From the NCBI RefSeq assembly GCF_001455205.1, contig NZ_CP013341.1, positions 1,984,001 to 2,048,000 on the forward strand: 64,000 nucleotides of DNA, read 5' to 3'. The notes below the pieces were generated by a model, which searched no databases, was not told the origin of the DNA, and was given only the letters and a program-made list of their open reading frames with translations. Shown here piece after piece: positions 7,059 to 16,421 of the stretch. This DNA comes from Nitrosomonas ureae. Lineage in GTDB: Bacteria; Pseudomonadota; Gammaproteobacteria; Burkholderiales; Nitrosomonadaceae. How positions within the stretch are numbered: the stretch's first letter is position 1; each line of letters starts with the position of its first letter. The position numbers and the translations under genes were made by a program.

Positions 7059-7925
7059 TTAAGAAATTGCGAGCAATTTTTCCATGAAAAGAAGTTCAGG
7101 AGAGGCTTTATGTGATGATATTTTTCTTTTGGTATTATCAAGTTCTATGAAATTAAAGCTTTTCACCTCGTTGATGTTATGAGTGATGGTTAAACCATAA
7201 AGCGATTCAACGATAACTACAGCAAAAACCTGCATTGCCAATCTTTCCAAATCCCTCCATATTCCTAGTATTTCAATTTTTTCATCTGAAAGAATTAAAC
7301 CCAGCTCTTCCTTTGCTTCACGAGTTATTGCATTACAAATCAAATTACTGAGGAATCCACTTTCAGTTGAAATATCTTGAACTTCAATTCCGCCTGAAAA
7401 ACTAGTGTGACGACAACTAGGATATAAAACAAGATTATCAGTTCGAATCGTTTCCAGAATTTTATATCTTTGAAACCCCACTTTCTGAACAATAAGTCCT
7501 GAGACTCCAAATTTTGATGGAAAAAATCTAGAATCAGGAGCTAAAGGAGCACCATTACTTGTTAGATATTGACGCAGAGTAGTGCTACGTTCTGCCGCGC
7601 GATCGAATGTATATAGAGTATTCAGAGAACGAAAAAAAGAAACATAATAAGTGTAGCTAAGAGGCCGAATTACGCATTGATTACCGGAAATATTATCTAA
7701 TGATAGGTGACTTAGGCTTTCGTATTTTATATCGTTAAGAGGCGGATTTACTTGTTTGATTAGGTCATTCGTAAATCTATTAACTGAGTTTTCATTTACC
7801 AATTGATCAAAAAAAACATAGTGCAATTTTTCTAACTGGCATTTGCTAATAAAAGGTTGATATTGACTTCCAAAAGTCAGCTCAATATTGGGATATATAG
7901 TTTTCCAGTGCTTATGGTTGTACAA
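7059..7925 (-). CDS. Nudix-like hydrolase, casposon cargo
   Basis: This 288-residue protein has a C-terminal Nudix fold candidate. The core REAKEELG (residues 202-209) fits RExxEExG, and GGIEVQ upstream may be the start of the box. The Glu expected eight residues before that Arg is Asn, and the spacing is longer than usual. The N-terminal 150 residues match no family I recognise. No ATG occurs near the 5' end; the frame opens with TTG at 7925. It is the last gene of the minus-strand arm, after a membrane protein and a RelA/SpoT-Nudix fusion. Cleavage of a nucleotide signal made by that fusion is an attractive guess. The sequence is AT-rich compared with chromosomal neighbours. Confidence 0.6.
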   Translation of the reverse strand: MYNHKHWKTIYPNIELTFGSQYQPFISKCQLEKLHYVFFDQLVNENSVNRFTNDLIKQVNPPLNDIKYESLSHLSLDNISGNQCVIRPLSYTYYVSFFRSLNTLYTFDRAAERSTTLRQYLTSNGAPLAPDSRFFPSKFGVSGLIVQKVGFQRYKILETIRTDNLVLYPSCRHTSFSGGIEVQDISTESGFLSNLICNAITREAKEELGLILSDEKIEILGIWRDLERLAMQVFAVVIVESLYGLTITHNINEVKSFNFIELDNTKRKISSHKASPELLFMEKLLAIS

Positions 7926-8094
7926 AGTTAAAGTAAAATAGTTTTCTATTTAAAATTATTTTGTTAACAAGAGTGTAATAGAATTTACTATTTTATTAAA
8001 ATAATTATTTTATTGATAGAGTCGAAAATATTTTAGTTAGATGTGAAGCTTGTTTCTTAAATGAATTATTAACTAATGGATTTATTCTTTATTT

Positions 8095-8967
8095 CTAATC
8101 TTTTAGAGCTCCCTGGTACTGTGTGTTCAATATCTCTCTTTTTTTTCTGTAGAGTGCATCAACTAACGGTGGGGAAGAGTATCTAGCCATTTGATATGCT
8201 TGTATTATTTTTGTGGCTTTTGCAAGAGGAATCGCTTCAGGTTGGTTTTTAAATTCTTTTAGGAGTGCTTTTATCTCTTGAAATATGAATTTGCTATTAA
8301 CTGCAAAACGTTGATAGGAAATATATATATTAATAAAACCTAAAGTAATAAGCGTAGAAACAAGTAAGCATGATATCGCTAGTATTTTGTTCAGTGGTAC
8401 AGATAAAGTCGTTGGCGGTAAAAGCACGGCAAACCCACCTAATAAAACAATAAGAAGAATAAGCAATAAAAACGAATAATTTTTGATGTATGCCTCAGTG
8501 TATTCAGCCAATTTATAGCTAAAGTAAGCGCTTTCCCTTATCAATTCTAAAAATTTTACCATTCCATTTCCTGCTTGAATAACATGATAGGTACTGTCTT
8601 TATCTTCGTTAAGTGCGCTATTTTTGTCATTATCATTAAGCTTGTTATATTCTGAGTATAGTAAATCTGTATTTATCTCTTCTCCAAAAGCTTCGTAAAT
8701 TTCATATTGTTGCTTCAATAATTCTGCATTGTAGTGAACTGCATTTCCAGTAATTGTAAGCATATAGCTGAGGAGTCCCGTAGATGCCAAAATAACAAGA
8801 TGTAGCTCCTGTAGTATATCAGCTGAATATAAGCCTATATAAATTGCATATATCATAATAAAAATGCGGGTAAATACTGAGTAAAACCAAAGTGATTTCC
8901 ATTTCCTTTTACGAAGTCCAGCCACTTTCCTAGCATTAATATTGATGGTGTTAGGTATATTGCTCAT
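8095..8967 (-). CDS. Four-helix membrane protein (SLATT-like), casposon cargo
   Basis: This 290-residue protein has two helix pairs, at about residues 27-47 with 57-75 and 164-184 with 193-216, separated by a charged soluble segment, with a cytoplasmic-type tail. A basic N-terminus (LRKRKWKSLWFY) before a helix pair is typical of SLATT/S-4TM membrane effectors, which accompany nucleotide-signal synthases in bacterial conflict systems. I cannot confirm the family without a profile search. It lies 84 bases after the RelA/SpoT-Nudix gene on the same strand. A membrane-damaging effector triggered by a nucleotide is the natural hypothesis. Confidence 0.6.
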   Translation of the reverse strand: MSNIPNTININARKVAGLRKRKWKSLWFYSVFTRIFIMIYAIYIGLYSADILQELHLVILASTGLLSYMLTITGNAVHYNAELLKQQYEIYEAFGEEINTDLLYSEYNKLNDNDKNSALNEDKDSTYHVIQAGNGMVKFLELIRESAYFSYKLAEYTEAYIKNYSFLLLILLIVLLGGFAVLLPPTTLSVPLNKILAISCLLVSTLITLGFINIYISYQRFAVNSKFIFQEIKALLKEFKNQPEAIPLAKATKIIQAYQMARYSSPPLVDALYRKKREILNTQYQGALKD

Positions 8968-9051
8968 ATTATGGAATTTATAAGTATCTTGATTTATGGT
9001 TTTGTTTCATGAAAAGTAGCGAAACTCTATACAGCTGATTTAAAGTAAAGC

Positions 9052-10740
9052 TTAATTCGCTGTTTGATTGTGATTTTCTAAATAAGAAATAGCCAGTGCT
9101 AGATTCATGCGAAGTTCTTGGCTTACTCCTACAATCAATTTATGACTAGCCAATAATCTTGTTATTGCATCTTCATCATCTGAAATTAATACCTCGACTT
9201 CTTCCATCGTTAATTCAGATATATCATTAAATTCTTTGATGTTTGAATTACCTGATAAAGAATCTGCATAAACCCTCCACAATTCTTTGAGATCAATAAA
9301 GTCTTTCTCATGAGAATCATAGAAAAAAAATAACTGAGGTTTTCCACATCGACCGAGTTCTCTAGCAAAACCTAGAAAGACTAGTTCATCGGTGTTTTTC
9401 TGGTATTGAGATGATGAATCCCCTAATTCTTCACCAATTTCACGCTTCATAGAATATTCAAACCAGTTTTCAAAATTCTTTTCACCCCAATAACCAAGCT
9501 CATTCCATTCCACAGCACCCGAAGCACTTGTGCCCATTTGGTATGGGTCAAAGGCCACTGACGATGCTCTATGGCTTACTACCCATTTCTCATCTTTTGT
9601 ACGCACTACTACAGATGTACCTAAAGTATTTGACAAAGGGCTTTTTTTGAAATCAAACAAATTCCCTTCGCTGTCATGACCTATTTCTCGTATTGTGATC
9701 GATAATCCAGGTACAACTTTGTTGAGGGCAAACTTATGATTGCTGACGACTTGATCACTGTAAAATGCGGGTTGAACTGTCATAGTTTTGGTTTTAGCAT
9801 CCCAATCAAGAACACGTGTGACCATCGAATCAAATGTTATGCTAGCAAGTTCAGCAGCTTGACTTTTTTCCAATATTTTCCACATTTTATTTTTATAAGA
9901 CTTTTCGGCATTAAATTGCATCATTTTATTGTCAATACTAAATAACTCATTCACAATCTTGATTTTTGGTTTTTTTAAATAGTCACATAAAAGAATGTAA
10001 GGATAGATCACACCTTGCCTATTCCAGCATCCATCCGCAATTTCTGGCTTACTATACGATTTTTTATAGGATTCAGTGGGAATATTCAACAATTCCGTTT
10101 CCCAATCTGAGCGCAGTTTATCAATTGTTTTATCGATTTTAGTTAGATTCTCAGCAGCATCTAACCACTGATTTGTAATCACCGCAGGTAAAGTTCTTCC
10201 TACTCTCAACTCATATTTATAATTAAGCTCATGATTAGATTCTGCAAATGCATGCTGAAGTATTGTTCTAACCTGCAACTCAATTTTCAAGCCTTCTAGC
10301 TTTTCCTTATCGTTCTCTTTGAGTGCCTTGTTAAAAAAATCAGAATCACGACAAACCTTCATAATAAAATGGAAAGAGCGATAACCATCTTTCTCGTAAT
10401 CCTTTAAAGTATCGTGCGCATTCTTACCGAATAATCTTTTAATTTTCTCTAAGTCGCAGAAAGTATGTGCATCTGATGAATAAAAACATACGATTCTTGC
10501 ACCAACTAAATCTTCAATATCAGTAGGGGTTATGAAGTTCTCATATTTGTTTGCATTAAGATTTACTTCAATGCTTTGTGAGGATTTAACTCGATATTCT
10601 GCAGATTGTAGTACTGGAATGTTTCCCTGGTCTATAAAATCAAGAAATTTCCACGCCATATAATTTTTAACAACCTTTCCCAGAAAATCATATCGATCGT
10701 AGTTTTTATTCAGATAAGTTTGTATTTGCATAAAATCCAT
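9052..10740 (-). CDS. RelA/SpoT synthetase domain fused to a Nudix domain, casposon cargo
   Basis: The protein has 562 residues. Residues about 45-180 are a RelA/SpoT nucleotide pyrophosphokinase domain with all main motifs: EYRVKSSQS (50-54), DIEDLVGARIV (74-84), DGYRSFHF (118-125) and IELQVRTILQHAFAE (153-167). There is no HD hydrolase, TGS or ACT domain. Residues about 370-470 are a Nudix-like domain with KREIGEELGD (core R433-G440); the upstream half of the box is not canonical. Synthesis of an alarmone-like nucleotide and its hydrolysis in one chain would be self-limiting, like a fused toxin and antitoxin. The membrane and Nudix genes follow on the same strand. The architecture is unusual and its function is unknown. 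Confidence 0.82.
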   Translation of the reverse strand: MDFMQIQTYLNKNYDRYDFLGKVVKNYMAWKFLDFIDQGNIPVLQSAEYRVKSSQSIEVNLNANKYENFITPTDIEDLVGARIVCFYSSDAHTFCDLEKIKRLFGKNAHDTLKDYEKDGYRSFHFIMKVCRDSDFFNKALKENDKEKLEGLKIELQVRTILQHAFAESNHELNYKYELRVGRTLPAVITNQWLDAAENLTKIDKTIDKLRSDWETELLNIPTESYKKSYSKPEIADGCWNRQGVIYPYILLCDYLKKPKIKIVNELFSIDNKMMQFNAEKSYKNKMWKILEKSQAAELASITFDSMVTRVLDWDAKTKTMTVQPAFYSDQVVSNHKFALNKVVPGLSITIREIGHDSEGNLFDFKKSPLSNTLGTSVVVRTKDEKWVVSHRASSVAFDPYQMGTSASGAVEWNELGYWGEKNFENWFEYSMKREIGEELGDSSSQYQKNTDELVFLGFARELGRCGKPQLFFFYDSHEKDFIDLKELWRVYADSLSGNSNIKEFNDISELTMEEVEVLISDDEDAITRLLASHKLIVGVSQELRMNLALAISYLENHNQTAN

Positions 10741-10957
10741 TTATCCCTCCCCGCACATATTCTTTAATTTTCTGTGATTTTAATGCCATAGTTCTCATAT
10801 TCATATATCAACATTGCGAGATTTACTCAAAAAAGCATTTCATTATTTCCAATTATCATTCTTAATTAAAGAATGATTTACATATAAAGTAATCTGTAGA
10901 TATCTTAATATTGTGTCGGTAATATCTATTTATCTTCAAACTTATTGAGAAAGTAAA

Positions 10958-13900
10958 TTAAAACATGAGCTTGTTAAATTGTATGTTTAGTTTCTTAAAT
11001 AATGTCCTAATTTCCAATCGAACCTTTGTTTTACATTTTGCACCCTCTAACAACCGATAAACCTGCCTAGAACTTTTATCGAGCGCATGTGCTAACTTTG
11101 AAACAGTCCACCCCTGCTCGATCAGCACTTTTAGATCATCAGCAGCAGAACTAACTTGCTGAGTTAATCGGATAAAATCATCGGGAGTAGATACATTCAG
11201 ATCTTGCAAAATACGTTGAAACAATTTGGTATAACGCTCCGCCTTAGCAAAACCCACTGGTTGACCTGCCATATAATTACTCAATGTTTTATCACTGATA
11301 CCAAACTCCTTACAAATTTGTTGCCGTGATAAACCCAGTTGTAACAACGTTTTCAGAGGCCGATCCAACCAAGTTAACAAACCTTCAGGAGGCTCAATAT
11401 TAAAAATTTGAGGCCCCCTCTCACCTATAAACGTGATACCGTTTGATTCTCCATCCTCAATAGAACTATAAAGCGTTTGGGTTTCTTTTCCACAATAAGC
11501 AAGATTTTCAACCATTACCGGCTGCTTGTGAAGCTGGCCAATGCCATTAGGCGGATAAGCTTTATTTTCTGCATGAGCAAAGTAATGCAACACCTTTTCA
11601 GCTAAGGTTGCTGTTAGTGCCTGAGGTGCTCGCTTATGGTTATCTTTGCGCGTGAGATTTGCCATGATTCCGTCGATATTAGTTGAAAAAGATGCGTAAT
11701 AGCCTATATCCAATAGTTCAGGATTCACAAGTATTGATTTACCGCTTAGGCGTATTCTTTCATCAACCATCCACTGCTCAATACCAGGCAATGTAACAAA
11801 GAATGAGAACGGGCGAATAAATGGAATGTCTTTAATTTGTTCAAATACTTCCCATGTAGAAACTGTTTCTTTGGATATGGCTGGTATATTACCAAGCAAG
11901 TCAAAGATTTCCTCTTCAAGAATCATTTCTGTATCATCATATATAATACTCGATTCAACACGACGAATAGCCAATGTCCACAAATCATCAATCCAACGAG
12001 CAGTACATATCGGTTCATCGTCTTTGGCATATGGCACGGGAAGTTTGGATTTATATTCCGGTGGATTGACATAACTTCCTAACCCATGATTGGTGCATTT
12101 GCGAAGCCTAATTCCATCATGCCATTGTTGTTGATCATCTTTCCAACGCTTGTTGTATAAAGCATAACGCTTACTTGAAACGGCCAAAACATACAAAGGT
12201 TCAAACTCATCATCAACATAATTCACATCTTCACTTTTCAACAGTGGGATGCCCGTTTTATAGGGTGACAGAGGATTGACCACGTCGATAATATTAGTAA
12301 CGTGTTGCTTAAAGTCTTCACTGCTCATTTCATCCGGTTTGATAAATACCATAGAATCAGTATCACCTAAGGCATGGCTAATCCCTCTATCCGTGCCCAT
12401 GCGCTCAATCAAGGCAAACAACAGCCGCCCCCCACCCGTGATAAAACTAGCTATCTCTCCCGAATAATGTTTCCCAGGGGTTTCAAATTGTTTAGTCTTT
12501 GAAGGACGCGGAAAAGCTTCACCAATATGGAGTTCAATAGACCTTGGCACTTCGAAAGGATCATCTTCTATAAACTCTGCAAGTACCCCATAGCTTGTCG
12601 AATTGGCAAGGAATTTCAGACCTTGTTCCATGGATTCAAGTTTTTCAATTTTATGGGTATCAGGATTTATTTCTGTTCTTTGTTTCTTGAGAGATTTTAT
12701 TTCTGCTTTGATTTCCTGACGCATTTCGATGATTGTTTTAAACAAGTCATCTTTTTGTAAGTCAATAGAATAACGCTTATCACCAAATATGCATTTAGGT
12801 TCGGTTTTAACTCCTCCATGAGGAATAAGCTCATAGGCTTGCTCAATAAATGGAAATTTGCTGGGATTCATCAAAACTGCAGAACATACGTCGGCTAACG
12901 TATACCAGATAGGTTCGGTACCAAAAACTGGGGTTACTGCAATGTTTGGGGGATTGGCTAGTCCTGCAAAGCGAGCTCTTATTGGTAAAATATCTCCTTG
13001 CGGAATCAACTTTACCATTGATCGAAGTTTTGGCCATATCACGGGATCCAATAATGTTTCTGGCGTCAAATAATTTAAAAATGCTTTAACCCATTCCGTG
13101 TTATCACAGCGTTTAATTTTTTCTGCCAGCAATAATGACTGATTATCCATCAGCGCATTGACTGAAGGATATTGCGAAGTAAAATCCACCATCATGCATT
13201 CCGCAGAATGTAAGCGCATGATCACTTCAGATCGCCCGCCGTAATAAGCTTGACTTGCTATTCCGTAAAAACGTGGATCTGTATCGGGATGTTGTTCTTG
13301 AAAGCGCGGCACACCCATTTCTTTGAAATATGCCTTGCCCAATGATGCTTCCGAATATATACGCGACATTGAAGTGCTTAAATCATGCTGCCGATATAAA
13401 TCACGAAGTCTTTGGTACAACGCGAAAGTAGCACGGACATCTTGGAATGCATAATCGATGTATTGCTCGCATAGCAGTTGCCCATGTCGATTCTCTGAAT
13501 CAAATTTGCATTCAGATTCTTGCACACCAGCGCGACGGCAGAGTCCTTTTAAAGAAAGCTCACCGGGCCCAAGTAATGCACGGCCTAATGTTGCCGTATC
13601 GAGAAATTCTCCTGCATAAGGTTTGGCAGCGTTCTCAACTTTTTGACTCACAATGCGAAAAGCAAACTTAGCTTTTTTCGGGCCTAATTTACGTACTCGT
13701 AGATAAGGATGAAACTTGCAATCAAAGGATTTCAAATCTGTTTGAACATTGGGACGACTTGTTTTCCAATGTTCAATACAGTCGCACAGCACCAGTTTGA
13801 AGCCATTTGCATAATCTTTACCACCTGGCCCCCAATCTGTCGCAAGTCTTGAAAGATCAAATGGAAGATTATGACCGACACACAACGCGCGCTTATCATG

Positions 13901-14440
13901 AACCCAGAAATAAAATTGCTGCTTGACGAAAGATTGAAGCGTCAACAAAACCATATTAGGGTGACCTTCATCCTTTTCGCTATTAAATCTTTCCACCCAA
14001 GATTTAAGAAGGATAAGCTCCTCAGGAAGTAAACGCTTGGGATTATAAAAACAAAAATGCCGATGGGGTTTGTCCAACGCTTCACGTGTAAGTTGGCCCG
14101 ACTCCCAAGAATTAACTTGCTCTGATTTTTCTATCCCAAATACGCTTGCGAAGCCAAAACGCAATTCATTCTTGACGTCAGCGGTTGTTTCGCAATCGAA
14201 TACAAAAACAAAATCTGAATGCGGTTTAAATTTCTCAGCGATTGCAGAGTGCATTTCTCGCAAATATTGTGCACGTGGCGACAGAGATTTGGATGGCTTT
14301 TTCTCTTCAGGTTTTGCCTTTGATTTTTTATGATTGCCTATCTGCTCAGGATAAGCTCTCAAGATTTGTGTTAATACTTTTGGTTCTAAAGTCAGTTTGG
14401 TTTTGTTCACGCCATTTTCTCCTTCGCTCACCAATTTCAT
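10958..14440 (-). CDS. polB: Family B DNA polymerase of the casposon
   Basis: This 1160-residue protein should replicate the casposon. The 3'-5' exonuclease shows FVFDCETT (D82, E84), GHNLPFDLS (N191, D195) and YAFQD (Y330, D334). Polymerase motif A is VDFTSQYPS (D419), motif B is KFLANSTSYG (K609-G618) and motif C is LGDTDS (D693, D695). All catalytic residues are present. The C-terminus (about residues 1040-1140) holds two helix-turn-helix-like segments, ISDKTLSNYMAG and DKSSRQVYRLLEG, an unusual addition. The start is uncertain: ATG at 14440 (AAGGA upstream) or GTG at 14410 (GGAGA upstream). Either way it overlaps the HNH gene and is probably co-translated with it. Confidence 0.93.
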   Translation of the reverse strand: MKLVSEGENGVNKTKLTLEPKVLTQILRAYPEQIGNHKKSKAKPEEKKPSKSLSPRAQYLREMHSAIAEKFKPHSDFVFVFDCETTADVKNELRFGFASVFGIEKSEQVNSWESGQLTREALDKPHRHFCFYNPKRLLPEELILLKSWVERFNSEKDEGHPNMVLLTLQSFVKQQFYFWVHDKRALCVGHNLPFDLSRLATDWGPGGKDYANGFKLVLCDCIEHWKTSRPNVQTDLKSFDCKFHPYLRVRKLGPKKAKFAFRIVSQKVENAAKPYAGEFLDTATLGRALLGPGELSLKGLCRRAGVQESECKFDSENRHGQLLCEQYIDYAFQDVRATFALYQRLRDLYRQHDLSTSMSRIYSEASLGKAYFKEMGVPRFQEQHPDTDPRFYGIASQAYYGGRSEVIMRLHSAECMMVDFTSQYPSVNALMDNQSLLLAEKIKRCDNTEWVKAFLNYLTPETLLDPVIWPKLRSMVKLIPQGDILPIRARFAGLANPPNIAVTPVFGTEPIWYTLADVCSAVLMNPSKFPFIEQAYELIPHGGVKTEPKCIFGDKRYSIDLQKDDLFKTIIEMRQEIKAEIKSLKKQRTEINPDTHKIEKLESMEQGLKFLANSTSYGVLAEFIEDDPFEVPRSIELHIGEAFPRPSKTKQFETPGKHYSGEIASFITGGGRLLFALIERMGTDRGISHALGDTDSMVFIKPDEMSSEDFKQHVTNIIDVVNPLSPYKTGIPLLKSEDVNYVDDEFEPLYVLAVSSKRYALYNKRWKDDQQQWHDGIRLRKCTNHGLGSYVNPPEYKSKLPVPYAKDDEPICTARWIDDLWTLAIRRVESSIIYDDTEMILEEEIFDLLGNIPAISKETVSTWEVFEQIKDIPFIRPFSFFVTLPGIEQWMVDERIRLSGKSILVNPELLDIGYYASFSTNIDGIMANLTRKDNHKRAPQALTATLAEKVLHYFAHAENKAYPPNGIGQLHKQPVMVENLAYCGKETQTLYSSIEDGESNGITFIGERGPQIFNIEPPEGLLTWLDRPLKTLLQLGLSRQQICKEFGISDKTLSNYMAGQPVGFAKAERYTKLFQRILQDLNVSTPDDFIRLTQQVSSAADDLKVLIEQGWTVSKLAHALDKSSRQVYRLLEGAKCKTKVRLEIRTLFKKLNIQFNKLMF

Positions 14441-14765
14441 GCATATCCTTCAACCCAAGCTCGCGGCTTGATCCATTTCGTGTATTCCACCTCAATTGCC
14501 GCTCTGTCAGCTCAGCATGGCAATTCAAACAAACATCAACAATCCAATAAGGATTATTGCAACGCTTCTCCACATGATGACCTTCGAGAGGTAAATGATC
14601 ACCTTCGCATGCTCCACATTTTCCTCGCTTATGCCTAATATCTTCACAGTTGTGGCATCGAAAGTAATCCTTGGAAATCCTTTGCAATACAGACCAAAAG
14701 TATTCTCCACAGTCTTCACAACACGCTGTTTCCGGCCAGCCCAGTTTGACTTTATTGCGACTCAT
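14346..14765 (-). CDS. HNH endonuclease of the casposon
   Basis: This 139-residue protein has a treble-clef zinc site. CEDCGEYF and CHNCEDIR give one set of Cys pairs, and the core CGACEGDHLPLEGHHVEKR followed by a Cys-x2-Cys-His pair (CLNCHAEL) is the HNH motif. HNH nucleases accompany Cas1 and PolB in many casposons; their exact role is not established. Its start overlaps the stop of the HTH gene by four bases (14762-14765), and its 3' end overlaps polB by up to 95 bases, so the three form one compact operon. Confidence 0.85.
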   Translation of the reverse strand: MSRNKVKLGWPETACCEDCGEYFWSVLQRISKDYFRCHNCEDIRHKRGKCGACEGDHLPLEGHHVEKRCNNPYWIVDVCLNCHAELTERQLRWNTRNGSSRELGLKDMHEIGERRRKWREQNQTDFRTKSINTNLESLS

Positions 14766-15475
14766 GCAGAAAACTCCAAATTGCCACCAATTTCCACGCG
14801 CTCGGAAATTCTATGTTGCCGTCCTGCTTCTTTCTGACTTTCAACAATTCGGCGCTTGCGCTCCCGTTCAAGCACTATCAAGGTATCTAAATCGGTTACC
14901 AAGCGGTAAGAATGGCCTCGCACATCGAGAACTACTATGCGTGTGTATTTATCAAGTAATTTTCCATCATTGTTCTTGATGGCTTTCATCACAGTATTCA
15001 AATATCCTGCTAATTGGGAAGCCGTGGATTTATCCACTATTAAACGTTTTATAGCATCCGGTTTGACATAAACTTCTAGAGATGCAAGCGTATCAAGCGC
15101 AAGATAACGTTTGGTATCTGAACTATATTTGATAAATCCCAAATCATTCATCCAACGTTTAAGGGTAGATACACCTATTCTTTCCATTCTTGCAGCATGC
15201 GTGAGGGATTCTCCCTGCCTCATGCGCTCGGCTACACGATAGCTTTTTATCAAAGTTGATGATTTTGGTGATAGGGGCGTGGATGTGCGTATTATTTGCG
15301 CAGAAATCTCCTTTTGTCGTGGATGGCCGTAGGATTGTGATCGCGACAATCCTTTTGCTTTTCCTGCCTTCAGGCGTTTACGATACCCTGCCGAGAGCTG
15401 TGATAGTAATTTACGAGGGCGACCTATTTTTTTAGTCATGGCAAACCCCCTTTTGTAATTGAGGCATTGGGTCAT
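14762..15475 (-). CDS. Helix-turn-helix protein at the head of the polB operon
   Basis: This 237-residue protein has a very basic N-terminus (residues about 13-55, many Lys, Arg and Ser), a helix-turn-helix at about residues 83-112 (SLTHAARMERIGVSTLKRWM) and an alpha-rich C-terminus. An alternative start is Met13 (MTKKIGRPRK). I recognise no named family. As first gene of the HTH-HNH-polB operon it may bind the casposon ends or regulate the divergent promoters at 15476-15672. Confidence 0.7.
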   Translation of the reverse strand: MTQCLNYKRGFAMTKKIGRPRKLLSQLSAGYRKRLKAGKAKGLSRSQSYGHPRQKEISAQIIRTSTPLSPKSSTLIKSYRVAERMRQGESLTHAARMERIGVSTLKRWMNDLGFIKYSSDTKRYLALDTLASLEVYVKPDAIKRLIVDKSTASQLAGYLNTVMKAIKNNDGKLLDKYTRIVVLDVRGHSYRLVTDLDTLIVLERERKRRIVESQKEAGRQHRISERVEIGGNLEFSA

Positions 15476-15672
15476 TGATATTCACGATTGTATTTTTAAC
15501 TATTATTAATATTAAAGCGCTCACGTTGTACCTCCGATTATTTATACATTTTATGTTAATCACAATAGTAAACTTAAACTTCTGGGTGTGACAAGCATTG
15601 ATAATCAATTACTTACATTAAAGCATAAGTAATCTGTTTGACTAAGCTTATGCACGATTGTAAAATTCTAAA
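15476..15672. promoter_or_regulatory. Divergent promoter region of the casposon
   Basis: This AT-rich spacer separates the polB arm from the cas1 arm. On the plus strand TTGACT (15638-15643) and TAAAAT (15661-15666) are 17 bases apart, a good sigma-70 type pair. Transcription would begin at about 15673, which is the ATG of the next gene, and no Shine-Dalgarno sequence precedes it. The message may therefore be leaderless. Confidence 0.55.
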
Positions 15673-16410
15673 ATGAGTGAATTAACCACCTCGGAATTGC
15701 TTAAGGCCCTTAATAAGTCCGACAGGAAGGTATCCCAGGATCAATTGAAATATTGGCGTAGGAATTATCTTTTGCCAAAACCTCGCATTCTAGGAAAAGG
15801 GCGAGGATTGGGAGTTGAACAGCTTTGGGATGAGGCTTGTATAGAAAACGTGCGCTTGATTTTTGAAAGTAGCAAAAATAAACGTATTAATCTGGTGAAT
15901 GCCGGGCGATATCTTTTTGCTCGTAATAAGTTTGTTGGAGAAATATTGTTGCGTCGATATTTATTGGAAATTCCACGTGAGATGCAAGAAACAGAGAAAC
16001 TAAGAGCAGAAAAAATGCGCGACAATTCTGAACTTACAGAGTTAATGAATTTTTTAACTCACGAGAAGGTAAGAGAAACTATAAATAAAACGCAAGAAAA
16101 CGAATTGACAAAGCTCTACTACGATATAAACAAGTTTGAACCTATACTGAGTGCTCAAGTAGGATGGATCGCTAACAGCCACCTAGTTTTTGATGTATTG
16201 GTTGATACCGAGTTTCCAGACTTAACGGGAATGTTTTCTTTATCAGAAGAAGCACTATATCGTCGACAACGATCAACGTTAGCTTGGAATGTCTTGATTC
16301 ATCACTATGGAGACAGGTTATATAAATTAGCATATTCTGCCACGCAGCAATTGATCTCGAAGAGCATGTCCAATTTATCCATGCAACCCATTGTTTGGCC
16401 CAAAACTTAA
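15673..16410 (+). CDS. MerR-like DNA-binding protein before cas1
   Basis: This 245-residue protein begins with a winged-helix-like segment resembling the MerR N-terminus (TTSELLKALNKSDRKVSQDQ, then LKYWRRNYLLPKPR). A helical region without a recognised domain follows. It lies 11 bases before the cas1 start, so the two are surely co-transcribed. It may be a regulator or an accessory end-binding factor for the casposase. The ATG has no ribosome site and coincides with the predicted transcription start. Confidence 0.7.
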   Translation: MSELTTSELLKALNKSDRKVSQDQLKYWRRNYLLPKPRILGKGRGLGVEQLWDEACIENVRLIFESSKNKRINLVNAGRYLFARNKFVGEILLRRYLLEIPREMQETEKLRAEKMRDNSELTELMNFLTHEKVRETINKTQENELTKLYYDINKFEPILSAQVGWIANSHLVFDVLVDTEFPDLTGMFSLSEEALYRRQRSTLAWNVLIHHYGDRLYKLAYSATQQLISKSMSNLSMQPIVWPKT

Positions 16411-16421
16411 GAGGGTTAAAT

